Of a stretch of DNA of 64,000 nt, positions 23,700 to 36,690 are shown one piece after another. Both the position numbers and the translations under genes were made by a program. The first letter of the stretch is position 1. Each line of letters opens with the position of its first letter. Under the pieces are notes generated by a model. That model searched no databases. It had not been told where the DNA came from and was given only the letters and a program-made list of their open reading frames with translations. Origin of the DNA: Vesta saturnalis (Eukaryota > Arthropoda > Insecta > Coleoptera > Lampyridae); contig JARFJB010000379.1 of NCBI GenBank assembly GCA_036346205.1, positions 2,875,001-2,939,000 on the forward strand. The letters are read 5' to 3'.

Positions 23700-26325
23700 T
23701 ATTCTTTGAGCATAAATTATGTAAATTTGACATATCATAAATTTACGTATACAATTTTTATTTAAATAAAGCTAAATATTTATAATTATGAAAATAAATC
23801 TTTAAAGACAGATTCAGTAAAAATCAGTGTTTATATTTACAACATTACTAAAGAAGCGAGCGAGCCCTTAATATTATATACTTTTTAAGATAGTATAGTT
23901 TAAATGCAAATAAGTATGTACATACGTATAGGTGTCCTGATTATTAAAAAAAAAACACAGAAACACTTGTAACTGGGAAGCAATAACCCAGTACAATGTA
24001 GATAAAGATCATATAATTCAACAGTTAGCGTGTAAACATACTTAGACATCGAACATTTGTATGCGTGGTGAGATTATTTACTGATTTGCACTAAACCGGT
24101 TTCAGTAACTGGTAAACAGCATTTTAATTAATTATCAATTAAACAGCCTTTTTAATAGAAGGGCGCCGTGGACGAGAAGTTTTATTAGTACATACACAAA
24201 GAAATAAATTTGTTTACTCAACAAATAAAAAATAATGTATAAATTTGATTAATGGCCCAAAACAGAATTCGTTTAAGTAATAATAAAAATGTAAATTTAA
24301 ATCAAACCTCAAAATTTCGATCATAAACAAAAAAATAATAATTTGCGCGCAATGTAAGCAATTACATTACATAGTAGAAAGATAACAAGTTTAGATCGCG
24401 TCACCATGACACTAGATAAAACAAAATTAAAAAAACAAGCAAATATAACCCAGATTAATTTAAAGATTTGAAGCTAAATAGTTATTAAATACGCTACAAA
24501 AATTTAATAACTAGATAAAACAACTTGTACAAGAAACAGACAACACCCTATTACAGAAAGATTAATACTGCCTAAAACGGTTGGTTAGGCACTAATAATT
24601 GAAAGTTTACACCACGTCCCGAGAGCTCTAGGTAACTTAGGTGTACCGGCCGCTACATACCGGTGTGTATAAGAGTAACTTAAAGTAACATCCGACAAAC
24701 TATGTGCACATGTCCAGTTAGAGTTTAAGTTAAATATAAACAATAAGTAAATATAAAAGCAGGTAAATCTGTATAATATGAGATCAATGGTTTAAAGTAA
24801 ATATTTAATATTGTTTCGGTCAGACAAATACAAGATATAAAAACATCACGATGAAGTTCAATTTATTGCTTATCAGTCAAAACTTCCTTAATCCTAGAGA
24901 GCTAACCTTCTACAAGGTACGTTGTTGCTAACATTCACCGTAACAACTACGCATTAATTCCATGCCATTTTAATTGAAAAATTGTATTGAGAATGTTTAT
25001 CAGGCAATAAGCAAATTAATAATGAAATCAACTTGTCTCACTTACCTGTAATTACCTTGATTAAGTATCATTTACGTGATTACAGTTGTTTTAACAAATT
25101 GCAGTTAGTTAAATAAATAGGTTTTTAGTACAAATTATTTATTGAAACTGCATTTAATCAACAAGTAAAAGTTATTATTACATATAAACAAAAATAAAAT
25201 AATTGAAATTCGTTACCGACATTTGTGGCAAGGTTCAAGTTTGTATTTGCAACATACTAATCTTTGTCGTTCCGACGACCAACACTGCACAAATCTTCCA
25301 AAATTACTTCGATTCCGAGTACAAAGGAAAAAAACAGGTATAACACCTACCAGCGACTGCTTTTACTATGTACATCTGCAACACGAGGCTAACTAGATCA
25401 CATTTATGTGGGTAGGGGTAGTGCGAGTGGTTTGCCGTAGTCGATTCAACGAAGATTAGGCTTCTAAGGTTAAATGATTTAACAGTCGACAGAAAAAAAA
25501 ATCGTAAACTGACTGATCCTTTGGTTGTGGCAGGAGTAACTATGAGTACAACAGTTAGATGCACAATTAGTGAAATCTTCAGCTGATGGAGTAGCGAACC
25601 AACATGAGAAACGCAACATATGATGGTGACGATAGCAGTAGTAAGAACAATCATATTTACACTTTGAGGAGAGAGGTCATAGCAAATGGTCCGACGTTGA
25701 GACATAAAATAATTTACAAAATTTTATATCAGAGGTTAGCCTTCAGAAGAAGAACTGTATTGGAAACTCTTACTTCAAATTATAATGCCTTTGTTAATAC
25801 ATACCAAAACAATTTGGTGCGTTTAATTACTATAAAACTAAGAAAGGCTTTGAAAAACACGTCGCTAACGTTTTTCTTTCGGAAGTGGTGATCAGAAGAA
25901 CCAAATTGTGTATGTTACTTTACACCTCTACCGCTAGATGGTATTATTTACAGAAATCTTCAGGTAGAAACTAATTAAATAACAATAATTAGATTGTTTT
26001 TAATTTAGCAAATATGTACAGAAATTGGTATACTAGTTATGTATTTTTTGCATCAACAAGAAAGGAAAACTTATATTTTGTATTGAGGATAAATTAGAGA
26101 AATCGGAAATGATGCAGTGGCGTGCGTTCAATTTTCGCTACGGCAAATTTTATATGTAAATGCACCAATTTCAGAAAGAGAATTACAAAAACGAGGAAAG
26201 TATAATAAAGTAAATGATGTCCAAATTTGACCTTCTGATTTAATTCGATAATAAAACGCAAAACTCTGTAAATGTACGGTCATTTTGAAGTAAAAATTGC
26301 GCGGTTAATAATGAAAAATGAGAAA
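23700..26325. other. No recognisable gene
   Basis: AT-rich. Overlapping frames at 25304-25705 (minus) and 25604-25891 (plus) have no recognisable motif. The minus frame begins with a hydrophobic run but lacks splice or domain support. No repeats with paired ends were found. Confidence 0.35.
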
Positions 26326-26329
26326 ACTA

Positions 26330-27210
26330 AGCACCTCTTGTTTCGTTGGCATGTAACTTTCTGTTTTTAACATTTTTGCAGACGTTCTGTTCAGTTTCTT
26401 CAATTCCTGGAGTACTGTTACTCGAAGTTGTTCAGATGTTTGAGGATTGTTAGCGTTCATTCAAATAACTCCATAGTTAAATGAACAGTGGTGTGTGGTC
26501 ACACGCCTAGACGGCCAATTAACGTCAACTCTTCGATAAATTATTCGATCTCCCCTCTTTTCTTAATATCCATACCTACCAATTTGTTCCACAAAAATCT
26601 ATTATTATTATCCTATTTCTAACTCCATTCACAGTAATCGCATCATCAGCTTCATTTTGGAAAAAATATGGGACCAAACACGCCTCCCGCCCAAAAACTT
26701 TCACTGGATAGAGTCGCTTTTCCTATATTCCTCTTGGATTTTCCGTACAAATATTGAGATGAGCTGCGCCGCAAAAGATTATTTTTTGGGAAAAACGCAC
26801 AATTCCCTTCTTTGTAATGCCCAATTAGCAAATGCACGATGTAACTTATGTTAATGAGCCAACTGTATCTTATAAGCTTTTAAATGAAAATCTTTCTTTA
26901 AAATGTTATTTTAATTCCTGTGAACACTTACTAAATGACATTTTCGCGTTTTCATCAACACTACTGCACAAATGCTTTCTTATGATCGAGCACCACAATT
27001 GTAAACCGTTGTCTATTAGATGTTACCGACCCAGACAGTTCAAATTTCTTAATACAATTTTCAATAATTTTAACAGATGGTGCCAAATTTCCGAACTTCA
27101 TACGGCATCTTCTTGCAATTTCAGCAAACAATTTCCCATTTTGGTAATGAGTTTGCACAGTAAATGTGCGTTCTTAGATGAACCATTGCTCCATGCTGAC
27201 CAATCCATAC
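26330..27210 (-). pseudogene. Mariner-like transposase remnant, second family
   Basis: Reading down from about 27200, the minus strand gives FTVQTHYQNGKLFAEIARRC and NCIKKFELSGSVTSNRQRF, the N-terminal DUF4817-type HTH. After heavily broken sequence it gives CGAAHLNICTENPRGI, VPYFFQNEADDAITVN, DVNWPSRRVTT and NANNPQTSEQLRVTVLQELK. These match the insect mariner-like family with 'VNKQNCRIW...IGPYFFEN...AVTVNG...NWP.RS.DLTPLDFFLWG'. The second catalytic Asp block is not recoverable. The order is correct, so this is one old copy on the minus strand. Confidence 0.75.
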
Positions 27211-27999
27211 GTAATCGCTAAGCTTTACTTGACGTATGTGACTACAGAAACACTGTCAATGAAGATTGGTGAAAACAGTAATTAATTTAAATCGTAAGGT
27301 CAAATTTGGGTACCCATTATAAAAAGTAGAATTACATATTATGTCACAAGATCAGAGAAGGTTCCTGCTGTTTTCGCAACCGTGGAGGAAACTAAAAAAC
27401 GTTGATCATTATATACTCTGCTCACGATGTTTGAAAATATTGGATGGTCAACGTTAGTTTCTATACGTTGCAACAGTGGAAAATTCACGAAACAAGATAA
27501 GTCAGGTATGCCCATAATTTTGTGTAATTGTATAATTGGGGGATATCCAAAATCAAGCAGATATACAGTTAAGCGGGATTTTTATCATACTTCGTTGTGT
27601 ATACTGTAGTTGGAAATTGAAAACTTGATTCCGACTGTAATAGTACCCTACAACGAGGATATATTGAACACTGCGGGTAATATCGAACTAAAGCGCAAAA
27701 TATCAAACTCCAACAATTCTTATTATGCGAATGAATTAGATGTGGTGCATTTTTTAGGGTTGCGTAGTAGACAGCAAGCATTACAAGCACAAGGTTTTAC
27801 GCAATTTTTTTGACGCTGGCAAAACATCTCCATATCTAAGTAAGTACTGATGATATTCATATAGTGCAATGGAATAAATCCGTCAGAGTAACCTTAACAA
27901 CATGCCTGCATTATTTCAGGTTTTTTTATTTTTCAGGTTATGAAAAAAAAGTAAACAAATATCATTTGTAGGGTTATATCTAACAATGCTTCGAGTACA
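27211..27999. other. No clear gene
   Basis: Frames at 27427-27609 and 27610-27813 could be an eroded N-terminal part of the pogo-like element that follows, but no HTH motif could be read. Confidence 0.3.
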
Positions 28000-29345
28000 C
28001 GTCCACCGACTAGGAACCTCACAACTCTGAAATTACAACCAAAATATTAAACGCTGCTGGACTGAATTACAACCAGAAACAATTAAGGACTATTTTAAGC
28101 ATTTGAGGTCCCCGCTGGAAGGAATTCCTCCACAGTACATCATAAACTATGACGAAACGAATGTCACCGACGACCCAAGATGTGAAAAACAAAGCACGCG
28201 TGCAGTCGTGGATTTTTCAAAAACCTCCACTTTAATTACGTATGCTGCAATAGCTGCCGGAACTTTACTCCCTCCTTATATTGTATACAAGACAAAATAT
28301 ATGCATCCAGATTGAAGGGAGGACCTGACAGTGGTACATACAACCGATCAATCTCAGGTTGGTTCAACTAAGATATTATTGAAAACTGGTTCTTCCACAT
28401 ACTATTGCCTTATATTATGAGAATTGAAGGTAAAAAAAGTTGTGATTGGAGACAATTTGGGAAGTTACATTTCCTACATGGTGGTGAGGATAACAATATT
28501 TCCTTTGTAATACTTCCCAGAAACAGCACTCACATATGCTAACCTCGAAACGTTGCAGTATGCAATCCAATGAAGATGGCTTGGAGGAAACACTGACTGA
28601 ATGGGAACAAAAAAATCGGAAAGGGGTCGTTCCTAAGCAAGAATTTTCGAAAAAAATTTCGAAAAAAATGTTTATAAGTTGTAAAATTGTAAAGCAAGAA
28701 TGAAAGACAACATTCCGTCTGTTTTTAAAGCAACCGGTATATCACCTTACAACACAATGTTTTAAAAGGAATTAGGTCTAAAAAATATCCGTTGGATGCT
28801 AAACATAATCACACTAGAGACAGCTTTTCTAAAATAATAACAGACCTCACTGAAATAATGATAGAATTTTGCCAAACATAAAGAAGAAAATAGATGTGCC
28901 TGCTGGAAAATCATTATTATCTTTAGATCTGCAGCAAGATAATGCACCAACTAAATCCACACCAAGAATCATTGAGGAAGAAACTGAAGAAAAGCTTGGA
29001 AGAAGAAGATAACAGCAACACCAGGTCACACGACACGATGATGAGCATGCCGAATCTTCACCCAAAACGATTAAATATAAAATAAGAAACATATGTGATA
29101 AAGGCTGTTTTGTAGTTGCAAGTTTCATTTGTGATAAGAACACCAAGAAAGATGTTGAGAAAGAAGTTATAGCCAGAAGAAATAGAAATTAGCTGTATGA
29201 GACAATATAAGGACAAGAAAAACATTTTTATATTGCAGATATAGCAGATATACAACTTATCGAGCTTTCTCAAGTAACCCACTGCACCCCTTCAATACAT
29301 TGTGGACTACACAACTTTCCTGAAAATATTATGTAAAATTGACTC
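28000..29345 (+). pseudogene. pogo-like (DDE_1) transposase remnant
   Basis: Joined readings give IKRCWTELQPETIKDYFKHL, then EGIPPQYIINYDETNVTDDP with the first catalytic Asp, FSKTSTLITYAAIAAGTLLP, PPYIVYKTKYMHP, SGTYNRSISGWFN and KVVIGDNLGSYIS with the second Asp. VILPRNSTHI and NPMKMAWRK follow where the third Asp block should be; the usual 'QPLDV' reads PRNV, so that Asp is lost. Acidic and Lys-rich C-terminal pieces continue to about 29345. Many frameshifts and stops are present. It resembles the jerky/pogo-related DDE_1 family common in insects and differs from the pogo copy at 39742. Confidence 0.8.
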
Positions 29346-30657
29346 ATAAGAAGCGAATGTTATTTTTTTAAGTTTTCCATTTATTACATATTTTATAACA
29401 TTGTTTGAAGTAGAAAAATGTGTTTGTTTTGTACTTTACGAGATTGTTACGAAAATAAATCATTCTTCGGTTCAACAGGTTTTTTCCTTTATACTCACAC
29501 TAATTGATGTGGAAAAAAAATATTTTGCAGAGAAAAGTCTTCAATAAAGGCTATTGTGAGTGCCCACATCGATTATTCACTTAAAAGCTTTAGTTTATGA
29601 GGTTCGATATATCCCACAATTAACGCATAAATTTTGGAAGCTTTTAGATTGTAGCGGTTTTCTTTACGTATTTACAGATATTTAAAATTATTGCAAATGG
29701 TAATCGCATTTATAATCCTTATTTTGGGAACGAAATAAAGTTTTTGGTTTGTTTACCAAGTTTAGATTGGAGTTATTAAATTACAATTTGGTTTACGCAT
29801 TGACATCGATAGATAGTGGCATTCCCTTTACTATATCAGTTGACAGTTAATTAGTTCCGTGGTAAAAGTCATATTAAAATTGTTATTTGGTATTAAATGT
29901 ATTGTAGAAAAACGTTTCGGTGACACGCAGGAGCGAATTTTAGAAGAAATTGTTGGTCTTTAAACAAAGAGTTTTACCTTTAAATACGAGATTCTTGAGG
30001 TTCAGTGTCCAGAAGACATCGTCAACGTTTGGGATATCGATTACAGTGATAACCGGCAGCTTATTTTTTTATGATGCATTTTTTCGGTTCGGCTCACGAA
30101 TTCAATTCGTTTTTGGCGCAATTTAAGATTTAAGTAATAAATGGTTAGGATTGGTTAATTAAGATGTATTGAAGATGGCTGAAATTAAAAAGATGCTTGT
30201 TGCTGTAGTCAGTCTTGTCCAAGATATAGTTGAAGGCTCACTTTTGTTTGCTACTTCGCAATATACGCAGAAGGGGTTGGTGTAGTAAACGGGAACGAGT
30301 TATACCATACCACGAGGGCGTACAGAACGTTACCGTAGGAAGATTATACGTATCCACTGGTTGGGGTATTATCAAGTTTCCCACAACTCCGATTTATTAT
30401 ATCGTTTGTATTTCGCCTGTCAATAGTGACAATCTTCGGGTCATAGAATTAATTGGTTTTAGTGTTTTTTATTAAGTGCTGAACCTTTATTCTGTTGAAC
30501 TGTTATCGTATTTTGGTTATGCGGATTAATTTTAATGAGTTCCTGGTTAATAATATTTGTGTACATATTAACGTGAATCAGATGAAGTGATCGTAGTGTA
30601 TAGTTTTTGGTTTCAAGATCCGCCGTTATAAAGTTTATGTGAACATAAATTTAAGTA
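29346..30657. other. No recognisable gene
   Basis: AT-rich. A plus frame at 30230-30475 and a short MAEIKKMLVAVVSLVQDIVE reading at 30175 were noted but have no support. This is the left flank of the piggyBac insertion. Confidence 0.35.
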
Positions 30658-30661
30658 TTAA

Positions 30662-33176
30662 CACGTTGACTGCGGTTCACACGGAACCGCGTTAAGTAGG
30701 GCGTTTGCGTAGTGCTGTCAACACGAATCTGCGTTATATGCCATTGCGTTGATATTACTTTAGTAATTGGCTAGCACTCGGTCTATGTTGTTGTATTTTG
30801 GCCAGCATATGTATAAACGATTCAGCAGCTTATATTCAACATCATTCACGATTTTATTAATTTTTGAAAGGGCGAGAGGATTTTTTTGAAATGGAAAATG
30901 AAGATCAGAGTCCATCAACTTAAAGCGACCCAGGTTGCAAATTAAAAATAAAAATAACCTTACTGGCGAAGAAATTGAATATTATTTGCATAATTCATGT
31001 AGTGAGGCTGAAGATTCAAACTCTGAGGACGAATTTCAGCCAGCAGATATGGTGACGCGTCTTCATCAGAGGAAGATGAGTCCGATGATGAAGTAATAAA
31101 TAATTTAGCACCACAACCTCTGTCCATAAATCCAAATGATTGGAAAGACGACGGTGAAATGAAAAATATTCAATTTTCTAAATTGAGACCTGTTCCAGGT
31201 CCAAATCCGATAATTTTTTTCTATGTTATAGTGGATGATACATTCTACAATTTTATAATAGAAGATACTAATCTTTACGCAGTGGAAACGTTTTTAGAAG
31301 GAGTGAGCAAGAAATCAAGAATAACAACTTAGAAGTCTATAACCAGAGTTGACTTACAAGTATTTTCCGGACTTTTCTTCACATGGGCACATGGAAAACA
31401 AACTGTATTGCAGACTATTGGAAAACGGAACCATTATTCAATTTGATGTGTTTTTCCAAATACATGTCACGAGATCGCTTTCTATTGATTCTTCGCTGCT
31501 AGCGTTTTGCTACTAATCCTAAGACCGGTGAAGAAATGACAAACGATAGGTTATATAAGGTAAGGCCTATCGCAAAGCATTTCAATGCAAAAATGTTCGA
31601 AATTTATCAACCACGAAAAAAATTATCACTTGATGAATCGATAATTTCATGGCGCGGAAGGCTCGTATTTCGCCAATACTTAAAGAACAAACGTCATAAA
31701 TATGGCATAAAACTTTATGAACTTACTGAACCTGATGGTTTAGTCCTGACTGTAAGTGTTTATACTGGACGAACAGATATGGAAGCGGTAAAGGCCATAC
31801 TAGAAGAGTAGTTATGGATTTGATGCAGTATAACCTAAATTCGGGACACGCGTTATTTATGGACTACTTTTATAACAGCGTTGATTTGACCGAAGAACTA
31901 CTGAATTTAGGTACGTATTGTACTGGAACTTTGCGAATGAAGAGAAAAAGAAATCCAGTCCATGTGGAAAAGGCGAAGCTAACAAAAGGACGAACTGTAG
32001 CCAGATATAATAACGGTGTAGTAGTTGCAAAGTGGAAGGATAAGCACGATGTATTATATATTTCAACAGAGTTCCAAAATAATATGATCCAGTGTCAAAA
32101 CCGTAAGGGCGGAGAGATAATAAAGCCTCTCCCGATTGTTAAATACAATGAAAGTATGAGTGGCATTAATAAAAAAGATCAAATGCTTTCCTATTATTCT
32201 TGTGAACGAAAAACCGTTCGGTGGTACAAGAAAATCGGAGTGCATTTCTTTCAGCAGATTTTATTGAATGCCCATGTGTTTTACAACAGATATTCGGGAC
32301 AAAAACTCTCGCTGTATGATTTTCGACTAGACGTTATACGTGGCTTGCTGAATTCTGTACAAATCGAACAAAAAATAACATCAAGCAAATTAAAATCAAA
32401 ACATGTGCCAACGAAAATAAAAGGAAAACATTCCAAAAATAAGACCAAAAGGAGAGCATGCAAAATGTGTGCCCGAAAGAAAATTCGAAAAGATACCACC
32501 TATGAATGCGCGAGTTGCCCTTCTAGACCTGCATTATTGCGTACATTGCTTTCAGGATTATCACAATCAATAAAGATTATCACAGTTTTCTAAGTGAAAT
32601 ATTTTCTTCCTATTGTTACTATAACAGTTTCTGTGTTCGATAAGTTAGTTTATTATTTTTATATTTATCATTAGAATTTATTTTACGTTTCTATTAATAC
32701 CAAAAAAACGGCCTCTATGTTCGATAAGTAGTTTGTTTACAGTACTATTTTTATTGTTAGCTAAGTTTTTGAAGTGAAATATTTTTTGTTCCTATTCTAT
32801 CAAAAGCCGTTTGTGTTTGACAAGAAGCTTATTTACATATTTATTTTTATTGTTGTCTTAGTTTTCTAAGTGAAATATTTTTTGTTCCTATTGGTTTGTG
32901 TTCGCTTTTTATTAGAATTTATATTATTTTTTAGAATGTTTAAATTGTACGCGTCGCGGATCCGCGTTGATCAGTACCTAACTTACAATTTTCATTCCAG
33001 GTGTTGACAACGCGGATCCGCGTTTTCCTATCAAATATAGATTTTTTTAAGAAAAAATGTTTAAAATGATCAGAATGAGTAATTTCAATTATCACAAACT
33101 AATTTAAGTGAACCTCATCGAAAAAGTTGATCAGCGTCGATGGTTACCGCACCAAAATCACACCGCAGTCAACGTG
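30662..33176 (+). mobile_element. piggyBac element with both ends and TTAA duplication
   Basis: TTAA at 30658-30661 and 33177-33180 flank perfect 15-bp inverted ends: CACGTTGACTGCGGT at left and ACCGCAGTCAACGTG at right. The right end is preceded at about 33163 by CACACCGCAG. Related GC-rich subterminal motifs occur inside both ends (GCGGATCCGCGTT at about 32957 and 33012; GAATCTGCGTTA at about 30723). Length is 2515 bp. The only gene is the broken transposase. The sharp ends suggest fairly recent insertion; the coding lesions show it cannot move by itself. Confidence 0.93.
30891..32625 (+). pseudogene. piggyBac transposase, frameshifted
   Basis: The N-terminal part (30891-31500) is broken: acidic leader SEAEDSNSEDEFQPADM, then VDDTFYNFIIEDTNLYAVET and SGLFFTWAHGKQTV. 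The core is in two long frames. 31536-31811 contains KKLSLDESIISWRGR with the first catalytic Asp. 31814-32593 contains GHALFMDYFYNSVDL with the second Asp and YNESMSGINKKDQM for the third block. The canonical GVD there is GIN, but the Asp of DQ remains. The C-terminal Cys-rich finger (CKMCARKKIRKDTTYECASC) is followed by a frameshift near 32525, after which another frame restores CVHCFQDYHNQ-stop. One indel near 31811 separates the two long frames. Confidence 0.93.
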
Positions 33177-33180
33177 TTAA

Positions 33181-33985
33181 GAAGCTATTGGTTTCCATCA
33201 ATCGTATATCGAGGAGAACGATTGCTGATGTTTTGTTGTGAGAAAGAAAAGGAAGTTTGATTGATCATTTGTGCTGCGTGAAGGTAACTACACATTTCTC
33301 TGAATTTATGTGTTGGTGATTTTAATAAAATGTTTGTTTGAACTCATTCAGACGGATGAATATGCCTTTTGTTTGCGTTTCTTTAAAGAACGTTTTGACA
33401 GCAATTCGATATACATATAAAACATATTCACTCGTAAACTATTTCGGACTGTGCTTTGATTGTTTAATTCCGTTTGTTATATAAAATTACGTACTGCCAG
33501 ATTTGTAAAATTTAGATGTTCGACGTTGTCTTTATTCTATTGATGTTAATTAAAATTTAGGATATATAAAATAGATAAATTTGGGGTTGTTGGAATCCTG
33601 CAGGAATTTTTCTAAATCTGATAATGGAAATTTTATTTAAGAATTACATTCCATGTGCTTTGGCAGTTCGTTGACTGTTTATTTTCCATGCTTATTATTA
33701 TTTTGAATATATATGTATAGTGTGTATAACTTGAATGTTTTTTTAGTGTATCTACATATTTTGTAACCCTCACGTTACTCACAACGCTGATATTTTTACG
33801 TTCATTCAAAATTTAGAAGTTCAGTTATGTTGAATTACATTCAATGTTTATGAGTGATTTATTTGTTTGTGGTATCTGTTAATTTTCACAACTTTGGAGT
33901 GGCATATCTTTGAAGAGTTTGATTATTTAAGGAAAGCTTTAACGTAATCAATTAATTGTGGAACTGAACAGGCTAAATTTGGCCT
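33181..33985. other. No recognisable gene
   Basis: Right flank of the piggyBac element; AT-rich, no coding or repeat structure seen. Confidence 0.4.
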
Positions 33986-34000
33986 ATCGTACTAAAGCAC

Positions 34001-34483
34001 TCAGGAACATTTAGAAGGATGGACAGAGGGACATTGAATTGCCAAGAGATGCCTATGATCATAAGTGAGACGAAAACGGGAGCTAGAGAGATCATTCCAG
34101 AGTTTAGAAGTCGTGTAGAAGAATGTGGATTGCGCCAGTTTGGTACAACAAGTGGAGATTTGTACTGCATACTGATGATGTGAATGAGCGAACCGAATAT
34201 TCCTAGCAAAGGTAGCCCGAGATGGTATCAAAGAATATAATTCAGCAACGCAATAGCCATTGTAATACCGATAATACAAAGAAAGAAAAACGATTCTTCT
34301 ATGCTCAAGGGACTGTATGTCAGAAGTTAAGAACGGGTCATTTATAAGCCTAATCGCTCTCTTTTGAATGCGATCAACGATATCGAGAGCGTATTGGGGA
34401 GCACCAACCCAGAGGTCAGAAAGATATTCTAGATGAGGTCGAATTTGGGTCTTATACATCAGAAAGAGTTGTGGGGAGTACAA
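34001..34483 (-). pseudogene. LINE pol, C-terminal segment
   Basis: A 160-codon frame: LFLMYKTQIRPHLEYLSDLW, DRIQKRAIRLINDPFLTSDI, SLEHRRIVFLSLYYRYYNGY and TSKLWNDLSS. These are the standard post-RT blocks of this LINE group ('YK.QIRP.LEY...Q..AIRLI...SL.HRR...L.L.YRY'). It follows directly on the RT segment and is relatively well kept. Confidence 0.85.
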
Positions 34484-34698
34484 TACTGCTTACATATGTA
34501 CAAAAAGCCTATTTTACGAGCAGCTGTTTTGGTAGCTGATGGAAGATAGTCAACCCATGATAGATTTGAAGATACAGTCATTCCGCACAAAGTAATAGAG
34601 TCTGAAAACTTAAGATCTGAGCCATTCATACTTACAACAGGAAATGTCTTTTTTGCCGGACACAAGGCAACACTGAGTTTTGTTAGCATCAAATTTAA

Positions 34699-35654
34699 CT
34701 AGATTTTTGCTTCCCTCTTCGAGAATACATTGAATGTCTTTGTAGGTTGAATTTGCCGTTTCAGCTTTAATGACCTAAAACATAGAAGGGAGATTACCGT
34801 TATGAGTAGACTGAGATGAACTACAATGAAGAGCACTGTCGTCAGCAAAGCAATGGATCGGATTATTTGTTGAAGAAATAAGGTCATTGTGTATAGCAGG
34901 AAACGAATAGGCGCTATAACTCATCCCTGTAGCACGCCCGCGTTAATAATAACTGATTTTGAAAAACAGCCATCAAGTACGACACGTATCATTTAATCCA
35001 AACGAGGTGAGTTTGGCAAGTAAACACTTATGCCAAACTTGGTCAAATGCCTTTGAGGTATCTAAAGCGACTACAACTGTTTCACTGGATTGTTCTAATG
35101 TATTATTCCAAACTTGGGTGACATATGAAAGATCATCTGTTGAACAACTCTGCCTAAACCCATATTGGAATAGGAATAGGTTGAACATTTTGTAACTTCT
35201 ATGACGAAAGAAATTCCCCAGAAGACATAGAGATCGAATAGAGCTTACATAGGACTGGTACTAATTCAATGCAACATTTCTTTAAGACAATAGCTGGGAT
35301 ACCGGCTAGGTCAGTTGAGATAATCGATTCTAGGAGCTTGTACCGAAAATGAATCGGTTTCATAGCGTATGAAGAAGAGTTGACTATGGGCACATCTTTT
35401 CCAGAATCATTGAGACACGAGTTTGATGCAAATAAATCCACAAAAACATTGACTTTGTCTACAGAATCAGCAACTACAGATCCGTCAAAAGATGTCAGGT
35501 GGGGATATGAAGATGTGTCAAAGTTTTTACTAATGGCTAAAGGCCAAAATTTACGACTGCCCAAAGGAGATGTTACTAGTTTATTGCAGTTTCGTTGTTC
35601 AAAAAATTTTTCTAACTTTAGTGATGACACTTTTGCAGATATTTCTAGAAACAA
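34699..35654 (-). pseudogene. LINE pol, reverse-transcriptase segment
   Basis: The RT is spread over several frames. 35654-35199 gives the N-terminal part (LAGIPAIVLKKCCIELVPVL; SMSSGEFLSS). 35188-34973 gives QYGFRQSCSTDDLSYV and VVVALDTSKAFDQVWHKCLL with the first catalytic Asp. A shifted frame at about 34860-34800 gives CFADDSALHCSSSQSTHN with the catalytic ADD pair. The catalytic residues are preserved although the frame is not, which suggests decay after insertion. Confidence 0.85.
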
Positions 35655-36176
35655 CGTATTCTGAATAACTTATTACATTTCCATTTAATATAAGATTTAT
35701 TTTGCAAAGATAGTGCATCAGCACAATCATTATTGAACCAGGTTTGGGAACGTGAATGACCTATACGATTCTGTTTTTTCGGAATGTATAACTCCATGCC
35801 CATGAGGATGACTACAGATACTAAAAGAGCAATGTCCGAAGAAGAGGACGACTTAAAACAATATTCACGCCATAGGAAGGTTGCAAAGCAGTCTCGTAAA
35901 TCACTCTATCTAGCTGAGTTAAAACACCACAAGGTTCTATTAGTGATGCGAATAACCGTGGAATTAGGAACAGTAGAAATTATTTCTATAAGACAATGGT
36001 CAGATAGACCTAGATGGAAAAGAACGGAAGTTTTATAAACAAGTGGATTTTATGTAAGAAATAGATCTAGAAGATGTGAAGTATGGCTAGGGTTATCAGG
36101 AATTCTTGCGGATTCAGAAATCATTTGTGTGAGTTCACAAGCAATAGCAAATGTATCTGCACTATGACCAGCTGAA

Positions 36177-36671
36177 TTAGTAGAATTGAACCCAATTAGA
36201 GTTATGAACATTGAAATCACCTACTATCGAGATATCGCAAGATGGTAACTGAGACAGAAGATAGTCAACTTCCAAACTAAGGTAATCGAAGAAGTCTTGA
36301 AAGTTACTGCCATTAGGAGACCTATAACTATAACAGTAAAATTTCACAAATTTAGCACCAAAATGTTTAAACCAAATCACGTCGAAATTTTTATTTTCCA
36401 AGGAAGAAATCCTCTTGCAAGTAATGCTGTCCTTGATATAGGCACAGACGCCTCCTTTATATCGAAAGTTAGAGTGAAGGTTGTATTGGGGATATTGCAA
36501 GTCGGGCGAATCGGAGCTTTCAGAGGAGACTTGTGTTTCGGATAAAAACAAAATGTCAGGTAGTAATTGTTCAAGATGTTGGTGAACAGCATTAAGATTA
36601 GAACTGACACCGCGGATGTTGCAATAGTGAATGAGAAGGTTAGAACTTTCGATGACCGAGACATCGGACAT
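36177..36671 (-). pseudogene. LINE apurinic-type endonuclease domain
   Basis: A 164-codon frame with LLIHYCNIRGVSSNLNAVHQ, DILFLSETQVSS (metal-binding Glu), FRYKGGVCAYIKDSITCKRI, FDVIWFKHFG, YSYRSPNGSNFQDFFDYLSL and ISIVGDFNVHNSNW (GDFN catalytic block). This is the APE-like endonuclease found at the N-terminus of LINE pol proteins. The linker to the RT (35650-36170) reads QTWFNNDCADALSLQNKSYI. Confidence 0.88.
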
Positions 36672-36690
36672 CCGAATGGGGCAGGATTTT

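Larger units (their letters stand above)
33990..36690 (-). mobile_element. Nearly full-length APE-type LINE (Jockey/CR1-like), broken
   Basis: Reading from 36680 down to 33990, the minus strand shows endonuclease, linker, reverse transcriptase and C-terminal domain in normal order, over about 2.7 kb. At least four frameshifts or stops interrupt it. No poly-A tail, terminal repeat or target duplication was identified. The GC-richer stretch at 36830-36900 may be its 5' leader. The clade call (Jockey/CR1 group) comes from motif style and is not certain. Confidence 0.85.

Noticed and set aside
25304..25891. 133-codon minus and 95-codon plus frames overlapping each other
   Set aside because: Neither shows a domain; hydrophobic start of the minus frame alone is not enough.
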